From JASHPR01 sp963815375 (GTDB lineage Bacteria > Actinomycetota > Actinomycetes > Streptosporangiales > Streptosporangiaceae), in assembly GCA_963815375.1 (NCBI GenBank), contig CAWFGX010000005.1, positions 1,550,001-1,614,000 on the forward strand: a DNA stretch of 64,000 bases. The letters run 5' to 3'. The position numbers and the translations under genes were made by a program. Positions 23,714 through 32,873 of the stretch are shown here, in pieces; positions within the stretch are counted from its first letter, which is position 1, and each line of letters begins with the position of its first letter. The notes beneath the pieces are model-generated. The model was not told where the DNA came from. It made no database searches and was given only the letters and a program-made list of their open reading frames with translations.

Positions 23714-24370
23714 GTGACGTCTGCCCCCCATGGCGAACACGAGCATGCCCCGAGTGCGGGACGGCGCGACCTCTTGCTGGCCATGTCCGGGCTGCGGCAG
23801 CCGGTCGTCATCGTCCTGCTCCTGATCGCGTTCTTCTCCGCGATCTCCGGGAAGCCCCTGGACGGCCTGCTCATGCTGTGCGTGGCGGCCGGTCTTGCCT
23901 GGGACGCCAGGCTGCGTCCCGGCGCGACCGCGGCCGAGCCGCCCGAGGGTGGCCGCTCCTGGCCGGGCAGCTACGGCAGACTCGGGCTGCTGGTGTCTCT
24001 CGCTCTGCTCGCAGCCGCCATCCTCTACGTGGTGGTCGTAGGCTCGTTCATCCGCTTCTCCTGGCCCGCGACCGCCGCAGTGGTCGGCGTCGGTGCGGGG
24101 GCGATCGCGATCGGGTGGCACGGGCCGCTGCGCCGCCGGCCTGCCTCCGGCTCGCTGCCCCGGCTGGGTGCAGGCCTGTGGGGCGGGACGCTGGTGGCCG
24201 GCGGGATGTGGGAGCTCTGGTCTCTCTCGCAGCAGCCCAGCCTGGACACCACATCCTGGGCGCACCCGACGATCAGCGCGCTGACGGACCCGCTGCTGGC
24301 CAGCCACCCCGGCCGCAGCCTGGCCCTCGGCGTCTGGCTGCTCCTCGGCTGGTATCTGGTGCGCCGATGA
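23714..24370 (+). CDS. polytopic membrane protein of unknown function
   Basis: Protein of about 218 residues with five or six hydrophobic segments. The first is LRQPVVIVLLLIAFFSAISG (about 28-47), then 55-70, 92-118, 124-138, 155-170 and a C-terminal one near 200-215. I chose the GTG at 23714 because a TAGCGT -10-like hexamer ends 7 bp before it (leaderless); a TTG at 23672 is the alternative. It overlaps the next small gene by 4 bp (ATGA). The pair parallels the membrane pair at 19356-20034. The function is unknown. Confidence 0.7.
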   Translation: MTSAPHGEHEHAPSAGRRDLLLAMSGLRQPVVIVLLLIAFFSAISGKPLDGLLMLCVAAGLAWDARLRPGATAAEPPEGGRSWPGSYGRLGLLVSLALLAAAILYVVVVGSFIRFSWPATAAVVGVGAGAIAIGWHGPLRRRPASGSLPRLGAGLWGGTLVAGGMWELWSLSQQPSLDTTSWAHPTISALTDPLLASHPGRSLALGVWLLLGWYLVRR

Positions 24371-24567
24371 ACAGCCGCGACCTGGCTGTGGGCGGCTACC
24401 TTGTCGTCCTGGCCGCGTTCGTGACCCTCCAGATCATCGGCCTGCGCAGGAAAGCACCGGTCCCGACGCTCGGCACCATCCTCAGCCGGATCATGCGCAC
24501 CCGCACCGGCCGCGTCGGCGTCCTGGTCGCCTGGGCCTGGATCGGCTTGCACTTCTTCGCTCAGTGA
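24367..24567 (+). CDS. small membrane protein (DUF6186-like)
   Basis: Protein of 66 residues with two hydrophobic segments (about 8-25 and 48-64). VPTLGTILSRIMRTRTGRV and WAWIGLHFF match the 75-residue protein at 19807-20034. It is coupled by ATGA to the upstream polytopic membrane-protein gene. No function is known to me. Confidence 0.75.
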   Translation: MNSRDLAVGGYLVVLAAFVTLQIIGLRRKAPVPTLGTILSRIMRTRTGRVGVLVAWAWIGLHFFAQ

Positions 24568-24649
24568 CTCTCCGGGAAATAAGCAGTGGCGAGCGCCGAT
24601 TCGCCTGAGCTGGCCAGCGCAGGCTGCTAAGAGGCCGCCAACAGGTCAC

Positions 24650-24655
24650 TAAAAT
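24650..24655 (+). promoter_or_regulatory. -10 element of leaderless AfsR-like gene
   Basis: TAAAAT ends 6 bp before the ATG at 24662, and there is no ribosome-binding site. That spacing is typical of a leaderless actinobacterial transcript. Confidence 0.5.
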
Positions 24656-24661
24656 CACGTC

Positions 24662-27592
24662 ATGACCCAGGAGGCGGGGGAGTGCGACGCGGCCAGCAGC
24701 CGTCAGCCCCATGTGGCCTTTGAGGTCCTGAGCCGGTTCGCGATCCGCCACGGTAATGCCTGGCTCCCGCTGCCGTCGCCCAAGCCGCGGGCAGTGCTCG
24801 CGGCCCTGCTGCTGCGGGCGAACGAGGTGGTCTCGGCCGGGACGCTAGCTGAGATTCTCTGGGGTACGCAGCCACCGGTCACTGCGGCCACGGCTTTACA
24901 GAATCACGTCATGCGGCTCCGCCGGCAGCTTGGCCCCTGTGTCGGCGGGCGGATCAGGACCGTGTCGCCTGGTTACGTCGTCGATGTGCGTGAAGGTGAG
25001 CTGGACCTGCAGCGGTTTACCCGGCTGCGGGACAGCGGGCGTGCCGCCGCCCGCCGCGGCGAATGGGAGGCAGCAGTCGGCAGCCTGACCGAGGCGCTCG
25101 AGCTGTTCGGCGGCGGGCCGGCGCTGGCCGCGGTAGATGTGCCCGGGCTCCATCTGCCCGACGTACCGAGGCTGGCCGAGATGGGGCTCCAGACCCTGGA
25201 GTGGCGGATCGATGCCGACCTCTGCCTGGGCCGGCATGAGGAGACCATCGCGGAGCTGCGCCGGGTCACATCGATGCACCCGTTCCGGGAACGCTTCCAC
25301 GAGCAGCTCATGCTCGCGCTGGTACGGTCCGGACGGCAGGCTGAGGCACTGTCGGTATACCGGGAAGCGCGACAGATCATTGTCGGCGAGCTGGGCATCG
25401 AGCCCGGACGGGCGCTGCAGGAGCTGCACCAGCGGATCATCGCCGCCGATCCGGCACTTCATGACCACGGCCAGCGGCCACAGTGGGCAGGAGCGGGTGA
25501 GATTCGGCCGTCCCGGCCGCCGACGGCATCGCCGGTGGCCCAGCTTCCGGGTGATCTCGCCGACTTCACCGGAAGGATCAGCCAGAGCGCTGAGCTCGTC
25601 GCGTGGCTCACGCAGCCGGAAGGGAGCCATCCAGGACAGGTGCGTATTGCCGCTGTGACCGGGCCCGGGGGAGTAGGGAAGACGGCGCTGGCCATCCATG
25701 TGGCGCACCGGCTCAGCGAGCAGTTTCCGGACGGGCAGTTGCACGCCGATCTTCGAGGCGGCCACGCTCGCCACGCCGACAGCGGCGACGTCCTCGCTCG
25801 TTTCGTCCGGGACCTCGATGCTGAGCGTCGCGTCATTCCGGCCGCACCCGGCGCCCAGGAAGAGCTCCAGGCGGCGTACCGGAGCCTGCTGGCGGGCCGC
25901 CGCATGCTGATCGTGCTCGACAATGCCCGTGACGCACGTCAGGTCAGGCCGCTGCTGCCGGGAACGGCGGACTGCGCTGTGCTGGTCACAAGCCGCAGTC
26001 GGCTCGTCGGCCTCGACGGCGCGCGAATCCTCGAGCTGGGAATGCTCGACGAGGCCGATGCGCTCGCGTTGCTGCGCCGGATCCTCGGGCCGGACCGGGT
26101 GGCGGCGGAGCCGCAGGCAGCCCGGGACGTGCTGCACGCCTGTGCCGGCCTGCCGCTGGCCATCCGGATCGCGGCGGCACGCCTCGCCTCCCGCCCCGAC
26201 TGGCCCCTCAGCTCGTTCGCGGACCGGCTGGCCGACCAGCGAAGCTGGCTGGACGAGCTGCGGTCAGGTGACCGTGCGGTCCGCGGAAGCTTCGCTGTGA
26301 GTTACGAGGACCTGCCGCAGTCGCCGGACCGTCATGAGATCAGCGCGGCCCGCGTGTTCAGGGTTCTCGGCACATGGCCCGGGCCCGGGCTGAGCCTCGA
26401 TGGCGCCGCGGCGATGCTGGGGCTGCCGCCGCGCGCGGTCGCGACGCCGGTCGAGGAACTTGTCGATGTCCACCTGATCGAGTCCGCTGGCCCAGACCGC
26501 TACCGCTTTCACGATCTGCTGCGTGCCTACGCCAGCGAGCGCGCGGCGGCGCAGGAACGGCGTGAGGCGCTCACCGATGCCACAGACAGGCTCTTGACCT
26601 GGTACCTGCACACCGTGATCGCCGCTATACACGCCATCACCCCGCGGCGCTCGAACCTGCCGGCGCCACCAGACCGGGGCGGCAGCCGCCCGCTGGCGTT
26701 CCCGTCAGCAACAGCAGCGCTGGAGTGGCTCGACTCCGAACGTGAGAATCTCGTCACGGCTGTGACGGCCGCGGCCAGTTTCGGCCCGCACGCCGCAGCC
26801 TGGCAGCTTCCGGCATACCTGCATGTGTATTTCGAGCTGCGTGCGGATTTCGGGGACTGGATCACGACGCATGAGACCGGCCTTGAGGCCGCGCGCCGCG
26901 CCGGTGACCTCGCCGGCCAGGCGTGGCTCCGCAGCTCACTGGGAGCCGCGCTGGTCCTGCTCGAGCGCCCGGCCGAGGCCATCATCCATCTGCGGCAAGC
27001 TTCCGCGCTCCATAAGCAGGTGGGTCAGAACGAGGGCCACGCGAACACCCTCAACTCCCTCGGCATCGTCCATGCCCAGCTTGGGGACTTCGGCCGCGGC
27101 GACCGCTACCTGGAGCGGGCCCTGGCCATCCGCCGGCGGACCGGCGACGTGCATGGCCAGGCCATGACACTGAGCAATCTCGCGATGACGCATCGTGAAA
27201 GGGCCCGGTTCGCGGCGGCGCTCCGTCATGCCGAGCAAGGACTGGCTGTGTCCCGGCAGACGGAAGACGAGCGGCTGCAGGCCAACTCCCTCACCATGGT
27301 CGGCGACCTGCTGCGCGCCAACGGACGTCTGGAGGAGGCGATCGATATCCTCAGCGAGGCGGCCAGCGTCGAGCACCGGACCGGAACCAGGCTGAACGAG
27401 GCGGCAGCCTTCAGGTACCTCGGGCAGGCCTACGCCGACAGCGGCCGACCCGACCAGGCGCGGGAGGCCTGGACCAGAGCGCTGTCCCTTTACGGCCCGC
27501 CTCTCGACTCCTACGCGGCCCGGATCCGCAGCTCCCTCGAGTCCCTAGCCCGACAGGAGGGCCAGCGCAGCACCGGGTCACCGGTCATCTGA
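24662..27592 (+). CDS. AfsR/SARP-family regulator (BTAD + NB-ARC + TPR)
   Basis: Large regulator of 976 residues. A winged-helix DNA-binding domain (about 20-110, with KPRAVLAALLLRANEVVSAG and NHVMRLRRQLG) is followed by a bacterial transcriptional activator domain (about 115-260). An NB-ARC ATPase follows with its P-loop at VTGPGGVGKTALAI (about residue 333), a Walker B in LIVLDNARDA and an LPLAIRIAAARL GLPL-like motif. The C-terminus carries tetratricopeptide repeats (about 760-950, for example ANTLNSLGIVHAQLGDFGRG). AfsR-type proteins activate secondary-metabolite genes on ATP binding. No biosynthetic cluster is adjacent, so the target is elsewhere or is a neighbouring gene. Confidence 0.92.
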   Translation: MTQEAGECDAASSRQPHVAFEVLSRFAIRHGNAWLPLPSPKPRAVLAALLLRANEVVSAGTLAEILWGTQPPVTAATALQNHVMRLRRQLGPCVGGRIRTVSPGYVVDVREGELDLQRFTRLRDSGRAAARRGEWEAAVGSLTEALELFGGGPALAAVDVPGLHLPDVPRLAEMGLQTLEWRIDADLCLGRHEETIAELRRVTSMHPFRERFHEQLMLALVRSGRQAEALSVYREARQIIVGELGIEPGRALQELHQRIIAADPALHDHGQRPQWAGAGEIRPSRPPTASPVAQLPGDLADFTGRISQSAELVAWLTQPEGSHPGQVRIAAVTGPGGVGKTALAIHVAHRLSEQFPDGQLHADLRGGHARHADSGDVLARFVRDLDAERRVIPAAPGAQEELQAAYRSLLAGRRMLIVLDNARDARQVRPLLPGTADCAVLVTSRSRLVGLDGARILELGMLDEADALALLRRILGPDRVAAEPQAARDVLHACAGLPLAIRIAAARLASRPDWPLSSFADRLADQRSWLDELRSGDRAVRGSFAVSYEDLPQSPDRHEISAARVFRVLGTWPGPGLSLDGAAAMLGLPPRAVATPVEELVDVHLIESAGPDRYRFHDLLRAYASERAAAQERREALTDATDRLLTWYLHTVIAAIHAITPRRSNLPAPPDRGGSRPLAFPSATAALEWLDSERENLVTAVTAAASFGPHAAAWQLPAYLHVYFELRADFGDWITTHETGLEAARRAGDLAGQAWLRSSLGAALVLLERPAEAIIHLRQASALHKQVGQNEGHANTLNSLGIVHAQLGDFGRGDRYLERALAIRRRTGDVHGQAMTLSNLAMTHRERARFAAALRHAEQGLAVSRQTEDERLQANSLTMVGDLLRANGRLEEAIDILSEAASVEHRTGTRLNEAAAFRYLGQAYADSGRPDQAREAWTRALSLYGPPLDSYAARIRSSLESLARQEGQRSTGSPVI

Positions 27593-27606
27593 CGGCAGGT
27601 TGGGGA

Positions 27607-29178
27607 TTACTGGCGAGCCAGGTTGGGCGCGCCGGTGCGCAGGACGTATTTCTGGATCTTGCCGGTTGCCGTCTTCGGCAGCTCGGTCACGAACGTGACC
27701 TGATGCGGCGCCTTGAAGTGCGCCAGGTTGTCGCGGGCGAACGCGATCAGCTCGTCCTCGGTCGCGCTGGTCCCGTCACGGAGCACCACGAACGCAGCCG
27801 GTGCCTCACCCCACTTCTCGTCCGGCAGCCCGACGATCGCGGCCTCCTGGACAGCCGGGTGGCGCAGCAGCGTCCCCTCTACCTCGACCGACGAGATGTT
27901 CTCCCCGCCGCTGATGATCACGTCCTTCAGCCGGTCCCGGATCTCGACGTAGCCGTCAGGATGGAGGATCGCGGCGTCGCCGGTGTGGAACCAGCCGTCG
28001 CCCATCGCCCGCTTAGTCGCGTCCGGGTCGTTGTAGTAGCCGTCCATCACCACGTTCCCGCGGACCACAATCTCACCGAGCACCTGCCCGTTGGCAGGCA
28101 CCTCGTTGCCCTCCTCGTCGACCACGAGCAGCTCGCCCGAGGTAATCAGCTCGACACCCTGACGCGCCTTGATCTCTGCCCGGTGCCGTGCAGTCAGCCG
28201 CTTGTGTTCCGGCAGGGGAGCGCAGACCAGGATGAAGGGGGCCGTCTCCGTCAGGCCGTAGACATGCGTGACGTCCCAGCCGAATTCTCCCTCCAGCCGC
28301 TCGATCGTCGCCGCGGCCGGCGGGGCCCCGGCGGTGACCACGTGCACGCCCGGCGGGACCTCGCCACGCGCCTCCGCTGGCGCGTTCGCCAGCGAGATCA
28401 GCACCGTGGGCGCCGCGCACAGCCACCGCACGTGCTCGTCGCGGATCAGCCGGAACACCTCGGCAGGCTCGACCTTGCGCAGACACACGTGGGTGCCGCC
28501 GGCTGCTGTCACGGCCCAGGTGAAGGTCCAGCCGTTCGCGTGGAACATCGGCAGCGTCCACAGGTAATGGTCGCCGACCGCCATCGGCATGTGCAGCAGG
28601 GTGCCGATGACGTTCACGGCCGCGTTCCGGTGAGTGATCATCACTCCCTTGGGGCGGGCCGTGGTCCCGCTGGTGTAGTTGATCGTCAGCAGGTCCCGCT
28701 CCCCGATCTCCGGGTGGGCGAAGTCCGGGCTGGCCGCCGCGATCGCGGCCTCGTAGTCGAGCCAGCCGTCCCTGGCTCCCTCAAGTGCCACGAAGTGCCT
28801 GACACCGGGCATCTGGTCGCGGACGCCGTCGATGGCCTCGAGATAGTCGCTGTGCGCGCAGAGCACGCTGGTACCTGAGTGGTTCACGATGTAGACGAAG
28901 TCATCGGGCGTCAGCCGGTAGTTGACCGGCACGAGAACCGCACCGATCTGCGGGACCGCGTAGAAGGACTCGAGCTGCGCATGGGTGTTCGGGGCGATTG
29001 TCGCGACCCGGTCCCCCTGCTCGACGCCCAGACCCAGCAGGGCCGACGACCACCGGTCGCACCGCTCGAAGAACTGCTCATAGGAGAGCCGGACGTTTCC
29101 GTCGACAACCGCTGGCCTGAAGCCGTGCAGGCGGCGGGTCCGCCGGGCAAAGTCAATGGGAGTCAGAGGTGTTTCCAC
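27607..29178 (-). CDS. AMP-forming acyl-CoA synthetase (FadD-like)
   Basis: Adenylate-forming enzyme of 523 residues that activates a carboxylic acid, probably a medium- or long-chain fatty acid, to its CoA thioester. The P-loop-like motif is INYTSGTTARPKGVMITHRN; VYGLTETAP, GWFHTGDAAILHPDGYVEI and the hinge RLKDVIISGGENIS are all intact. The catalytic Lys is in LPKTATGKIQKYVLR near the C-terminus. The GTG start has a GGAGG site 8 bp upstream. It converges with the AfsR gene and is divergent from the P-loop/TPR gene. The specific substrate is not evident. Confidence 0.92.
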   Translation of the reverse strand: METPLTPIDFARRTRRLHGFRPAVVDGNVRLSYEQFFERCDRWSSALLGLGVEQGDRVATIAPNTHAQLESFYAVPQIGAVLVPVNYRLTPDDFVYIVNHSGTSVLCAHSDYLEAIDGVRDQMPGVRHFVALEGARDGWLDYEAAIAAASPDFAHPEIGERDLLTINYTSGTTARPKGVMITHRNAAVNVIGTLLHMPMAVGDHYLWTLPMFHANGWTFTWAVTAAGGTHVCLRKVEPAEVFRLIRDEHVRWLCAAPTVLISLANAPAEARGEVPPGVHVVTAGAPPAAATIERLEGEFGWDVTHVYGLTETAPFILVCAPLPEHKRLTARHRAEIKARQGVELITSGELLVVDEEGNEVPANGQVLGEIVVRGNVVMDGYYNDPDATKRAMGDGWFHTGDAAILHPDGYVEIRDRLKDVIISGGENISSVEVEGTLLRHPAVQEAAIVGLPDEKWGEAPAAFVVLRDGTSATEDELIAFARDNLAHFKAPHQVTFVTELPKTATGKIQKYVLRTGAPNLARQ

Positions 29179-29395
29179 GGGATGCCTCCACTGTTACGCG
29201 GCTCATTAGCTGACTCTGGCACAGCTGGGTCTGCTGGCACCATCTCCCATGATTCGCCCTCCGGGTTCCGGGGTAGCAAGGAGGGCCTGGGATCACCGGT
29301 TCGCATGCGCGCTGGCCGGATCCTGTCGCATGATCGTGCGCGGACTGCGGACGCCGCCGATGTGGCGGAGCAGCCTGAGGCGGTGGGAGGGCGGA

Positions 29396-32356
29396 ATGGC
29401 GCGTATGGCGCGGATGATCCACCGGATCCGGGCAGCGTTCCTCGCTGCTGTCGCGGCACTGAGCGGCCGCGGTTTAGTACCCGGAAAGTGGCACCGGCGG
29501 GCATCGGACCGCGACGCTGGGCACCCGTTCGGCGTCCAGGACGGCTGCCTGGTCAGGCCGGACGGGCAGCTGCCGACGGTCCGCGATGTCACAAGCCCGG
29601 TGATGCTGGGTGTTCACCGGGCCGCACCGAGCGCGGCCATGGTGACCACGGACGGCGACGGCCCTATTGCCGACCTCTACCCTGGCCCGCCCGCCTACGT
29701 GCCCCGCAGCTTCGACGGCGAGCTGGCCGAGCGGGTCGCGGCTGGCGGGTTCGTGCTGCTGGTCGGCGACTCGGCCACGGGGAAGAGCCGCGCAGCGTTC
29801 GAGGCGATCATCTCGACGCTCCCCGGCCACACGCTGATCTGCCCGGCGGACCGGAACGCTATCGCCGCGGCGGTCAGGGTCGCCGCGGCGCAGCGCCGGT
29901 GCGTGCTGTGGCTCGACAACCTGGAGCGGTACCTCGGCGCTGGCGGGCTGACGGCGGAGCAGGTCGCGTGGCTGCTGGGCGCGGGCGGCCAGCCGCCCGG
30001 CGCGGACAGCAATCCGGCGGCCACCGACGGCAAACTGCCCGCGCCTGACGACCGGCCCGGCCAGGACGGCCGGCACCTGGTGATCGTGGCGACGATCCGC
30101 CGGGCGGAGCACGCTCGCCTCACCGCTACCGCTCCGGACGAGCACGCCGGGCTGCAGGTCTCCCGGGATGCCCGTCAGGTGCTGTACCTGGCGCACCCGA
30201 TCCGGGTAGCCCGGGCGTTCACGCCAAGTGAGCTGAGACGAGCGCGGGCCAGGGCCTGGGATCCCCGGATCGCGGACGCCCTGGGCAACGCGAGCTCGCG
30301 CGGCATCGCCGAGCATCTCGCCGCAGGCCCCGAGCTGCTGCAAGTCTGGGATGACGCCCGCACGGCCGGGGAAACGCACGGAACGCCAGCTGGCGAAGGG
30401 CAGCCAGACCTGGCGCTGTCCGGGCGCGGCGCAATCCTCGGCGCAGCGCTGGTTTCGGCGGCGGTCGACATCCGCCGCGCCGGGTACAGCTCGCCGCTGC
30501 CCCGCGCGCTCATCGACCGCGTCCGTGAGCACTACCTCGACGGGCCGCCGCAGGAGGCCGCGCATGACGCCTGGGCCTGGGCCACCTCGCGGCGCCTGTC
30601 CGGCACCGCCCTGCTGCGCCTGTCCGGCCGGGACGCCGTGGAGGTCTTCGACTATCTCGTGGATGCTGTCCAGCGCCGGGCAGGCTGCCTCGGCGATGTG
30701 CCGGAGCCGGTCCTGCGGGCGGCGATCAAGCTGGCCGGCCCGGCCGACGCCGACTCGATCGCGGCCGCCGCCTACGGGGAGGGGCGCTACGACCTGGCCG
30801 AGTATGCGTGGCGGAGGGTATACGAGCAGCGGGCGAGCGATGCGCGGCTGGGCCCGGATCATGCGGACACCCTCGCCACCCGCAGCAACCTCGCCCTGGC
30901 ACTGCGCGCCTCGGGACAGCTGGACGAGGCCGAGGCCGAGCACCGGGCGGTGGTTGAGGCCATGACCCGGGTACTCGGCCCGGACTACCCTGACACGCTG
31001 CTCGGGCGAGGCAGCCTCGCGAGCCTGCTGGCCGACTCGGGCAAGCTGGAGGAAGCCGAGGCTGAGCACCGGGCCATGCTCGAGGTCATGACGTGGGTGC
31101 TGGGTCCGGATCACCTGGACGCGCTGACTACCCGCGGCAATATCGCCAGCCTGCTGCACGCCCAGGGGCGGCTGGAGGAGGCCGAGGCCGAGTACCGGGC
31201 GGTAGCCGACGCGATGACCCGGGTGCTAGGCCCAGATGATCCGGAGACGCTGACCGCCCGCAATAACCTGGCCAGCGTCCTGTACGACCTGGGCCGGCTG
31301 GAAGAGGCCGAGGCCGAGCACCGCGCAGAGCTCGAAGCCTGCGCTAGGGTGCTCGGCCCAGAACATCCCGACACCCTGACCAGCCGCGGAAACCTCGCCA
31401 GTGTCCTGCGCGACCTGGGCCGGCTGGAGGAGGCCGAGGCGCAGTACCGGGTGGTAGCCGATGGGATGAACCGGGTACTCGGCCCTGATCATCCCGACGT
31501 GCTGGCCAGCCGCCGCGATCTCGCCGCTGTGCTGCGCGCAAGGGGTCGGCTGGAACAGGCCGAGGCTGAGTACCGGTCGGTCCTCGACAAGTCTGTGGCC
31601 GTTCTTGGCACTGATCATCCGGACACGGTGAGCAGCCGACGTAGCCTCGGCCTGGTGCTCTATGCCCGGGGCCGGCTGGAGGAAGCCCAGGCGGAGTACC
31701 AAGCCGTTGCTGAGGTGATCGGCCGGGTTGTCGGCACTGATCATCCCGATGCCCTGGCCAGCCGGGCCAACCTTGCGATGGTGCTCTATGCGCGGGGCCT
31801 GCTGGAGGAGGCCGAAGCCGAGCAGCGCACGGTGGCCGATGCGATGAGCCGCGTGCTCGGTTCGGACCACCCCGACACACTGGCCAGCCGCGGCAACCTT
31901 GCCCTGACCCTGCGCGCCCTGGGCCGGCTGGAGGAGGCCGAGGCTGAGAACCGCGCCGTCCTCGAGTCCAGGACCCAGGTCCTTGGCCCCGACCACCCCG
32001 ACACTCTGAACAGCCGGAGCAACCTCGCCGGCGTCCTGGGCTCCCGCTGGCGGCCAGGCCCGGCCGCGAAGACTGCGCAGCATCCCGGTCGCGGGCCAGG
32101 CAAGGCCGGGAGGGCCGCTCAGCGTTCCGAAGATCGCCCTGGCGAAGCTGGGCCGGCGGGCGATGGTCCCGGAGAGCGGCCTGGCCAGGCTGGCCAGGCC
32201 GCCCAGCGTCCCGGGGAGCAAACCGGCGAAGCGGGGAAGGCTCCTCAGCGTCCCGCGGGCCGGCGCGGCAAGGCCGGCAAGGCTTCCCAGCGTCCTGAGG
32301 AGCAGCCGGCCGACGCCGGACAGGCTGAGGTCCTCAGCGCCGAGACGGTCTCATAG
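29396..32356 (+). CDS. P-loop ATPase with nine 42-residue tetratricopeptide repeats
   Basis: A protein of 986 residues from the ATG at 29396 (GGGAGGG site 4 bp upstream; an in-frame ATG at 29249 has none). Residues 11-28 are hydrophobic. A P-loop GDSATGKS (Lys130) and a Walker-B-like VLWLDNLE (about 174) mark an ATPase of the NB-ARC/STAND kind. From residue 484, kinesin-light-chain-type TPR units of 42 residues repeat nine times (VLGPDHPDTLxxR, NLAxxL, GRLEEAEAE) and break off in the tenth. The last 90 residues are a low-complexity Gly/Ala/Arg/Gln tail with its own 14-15-residue period. Such architectures serve as signalling or defence scaffolds; the partner is unknown. Confidence 0.82.
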   Translation: MARMARMIHRIRAAFLAAVAALSGRGLVPGKWHRRASDRDAGHPFGVQDGCLVRPDGQLPTVRDVTSPVMLGVHRAAPSAAMVTTDGDGPIADLYPGPPAYVPRSFDGELAERVAAGGFVLLVGDSATGKSRAAFEAIISTLPGHTLICPADRNAIAAAVRVAAAQRRCVLWLDNLERYLGAGGLTAEQVAWLLGAGGQPPGADSNPAATDGKLPAPDDRPGQDGRHLVIVATIRRAEHARLTATAPDEHAGLQVSRDARQVLYLAHPIRVARAFTPSELRRARARAWDPRIADALGNASSRGIAEHLAAGPELLQVWDDARTAGETHGTPAGEGQPDLALSGRGAILGAALVSAAVDIRRAGYSSPLPRALIDRVREHYLDGPPQEAAHDAWAWATSRRLSGTALLRLSGRDAVEVFDYLVDAVQRRAGCLGDVPEPVLRAAIKLAGPADADSIAAAAYGEGRYDLAEYAWRRVYEQRASDARLGPDHADTLATRSNLALALRASGQLDEAEAEHRAVVEAMTRVLGPDYPDTLLGRGSLASLLADSGKLEEAEAEHRAMLEVMTWVLGPDHLDALTTRGNIASLLHAQGRLEEAEAEYRAVADAMTRVLGPDDPETLTARNNLASVLYDLGRLEEAEAEHRAELEACARVLGPEHPDTLTSRGNLASVLRDLGRLEEAEAQYRVVADGMNRVLGPDHPDVLASRRDLAAVLRARGRLEQAEAEYRSVLDKSVAVLGTDHPDTVSSRRSLGLVLYARGRLEEAQAEYQAVAEVIGRVVGTDHPDALASRANLAMVLYARGLLEEAEAEQRTVADAMSRVLGSDHPDTLASRGNLALTLRALGRLEEAEAENRAVLESRTQVLGPDHPDTLNSRSNLAGVLGSRWRPGPAAKTAQHPGRGPGKAGRAAQRSEDRPGEAGPAGDGPGERPGQAGQAAQRPGEQTGEAGKAPQRPAGRRGKAGKASQRPEEQPADAGQAEVLSAETVS
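30845..32042 (+). repeat. 126-bp in-gene tandem repeat encoding TPR units
   Basis: Nine full and one broken 126-bp unit, in frame, encoding the 42-residue tetratricopeptide repeats. The units are similar at DNA level, so copy number could change by recombination. Confidence 0.85.
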
Positions 32357-32834
32357 CCGCGGCCGCCGTCCTGCGGTCGCTGTCCAGGTCGCGCAGCCGG
32401 TTCATCGCCGGCACCGCCGCGGCGAGCGCGGCTGCCTCGACCTCAGGCAGCTTGTCGATCAGGTCGGCGAACGTCCTGGCACCGGCCCGGCGCCGGGCGT
32501 GGATGTACTCGGACCCGGCCGCGGTCAGCCCGACCAGCACGATGCGCTTGTCAGCCGGGTCCTGCCGCCGCTCGGCCAGCCCCGCCCGCTCCAGCCCCGT
32601 GACAAGCACGCTCATCGACGGCTGAGTCACTCCCTCGATCACAGCCAGGTCGGTGAGGCGCCGGGGACCCGTGCGGTCCAGTGTCGACATGGTCGAAGCG
32701 GCCGTCAGGCTGATCTCCCTGGGACCATGCCGGACAGCCAGCGTGACCAGCCCGTACAGCGCCTCCCCGATCGCGTCCCTGCTCTCGGAGCCGGTCTCCA
32801 AGCGCTCGTCCTGGCCGGTCATGGCCCCAAGCAT
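32334..32834 (-). CDS. MarR-family transcriptional regulator
   Basis: Winged-helix regulator of about 166 residues. LTDLAVIEGVTQPSMSVLV is the recognition region and GLAERRQDPADKRIVLVGLT is the wing with the conserved D-x-R motif. Start is the ATG at 32834; an ATG 12 bp downstream is an alternative. It lies 39 bp after the cupin gene on the same strand and may be the last gene of the sugar-catabolic arm, or an independent unit, since a TATATA-like sequence lies just upstream. Its end overlaps the convergent TPR gene by 23 bp. Confidence 0.9.
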   Translation of the reverse strand: MLGAMTGQDERLETGSESRDAIGEALYGLVTLAVRHGPREISLTAASTMSTLDRTGPRRLTDLAVIEGVTQPSMSVLVTGLERAGLAERRQDPADKRIVLVGLTAAGSEYIHARRRAGARTFADLIDKLPEVEAAALAAAVPAMNRLRDLDSDRRTAAAAMRPSRR

Positions 32835-32873
32835 AAGCTCGGCTATATAGACCCACTATGTTCGCCGGCCGCG

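Noticed and set aside
29249..29395. Upstream ATG start for the P-loop/TPR protein
   Set aside because: No ribosome-binding site; the ATG at 29396 has GGGAGGG at the right distance.
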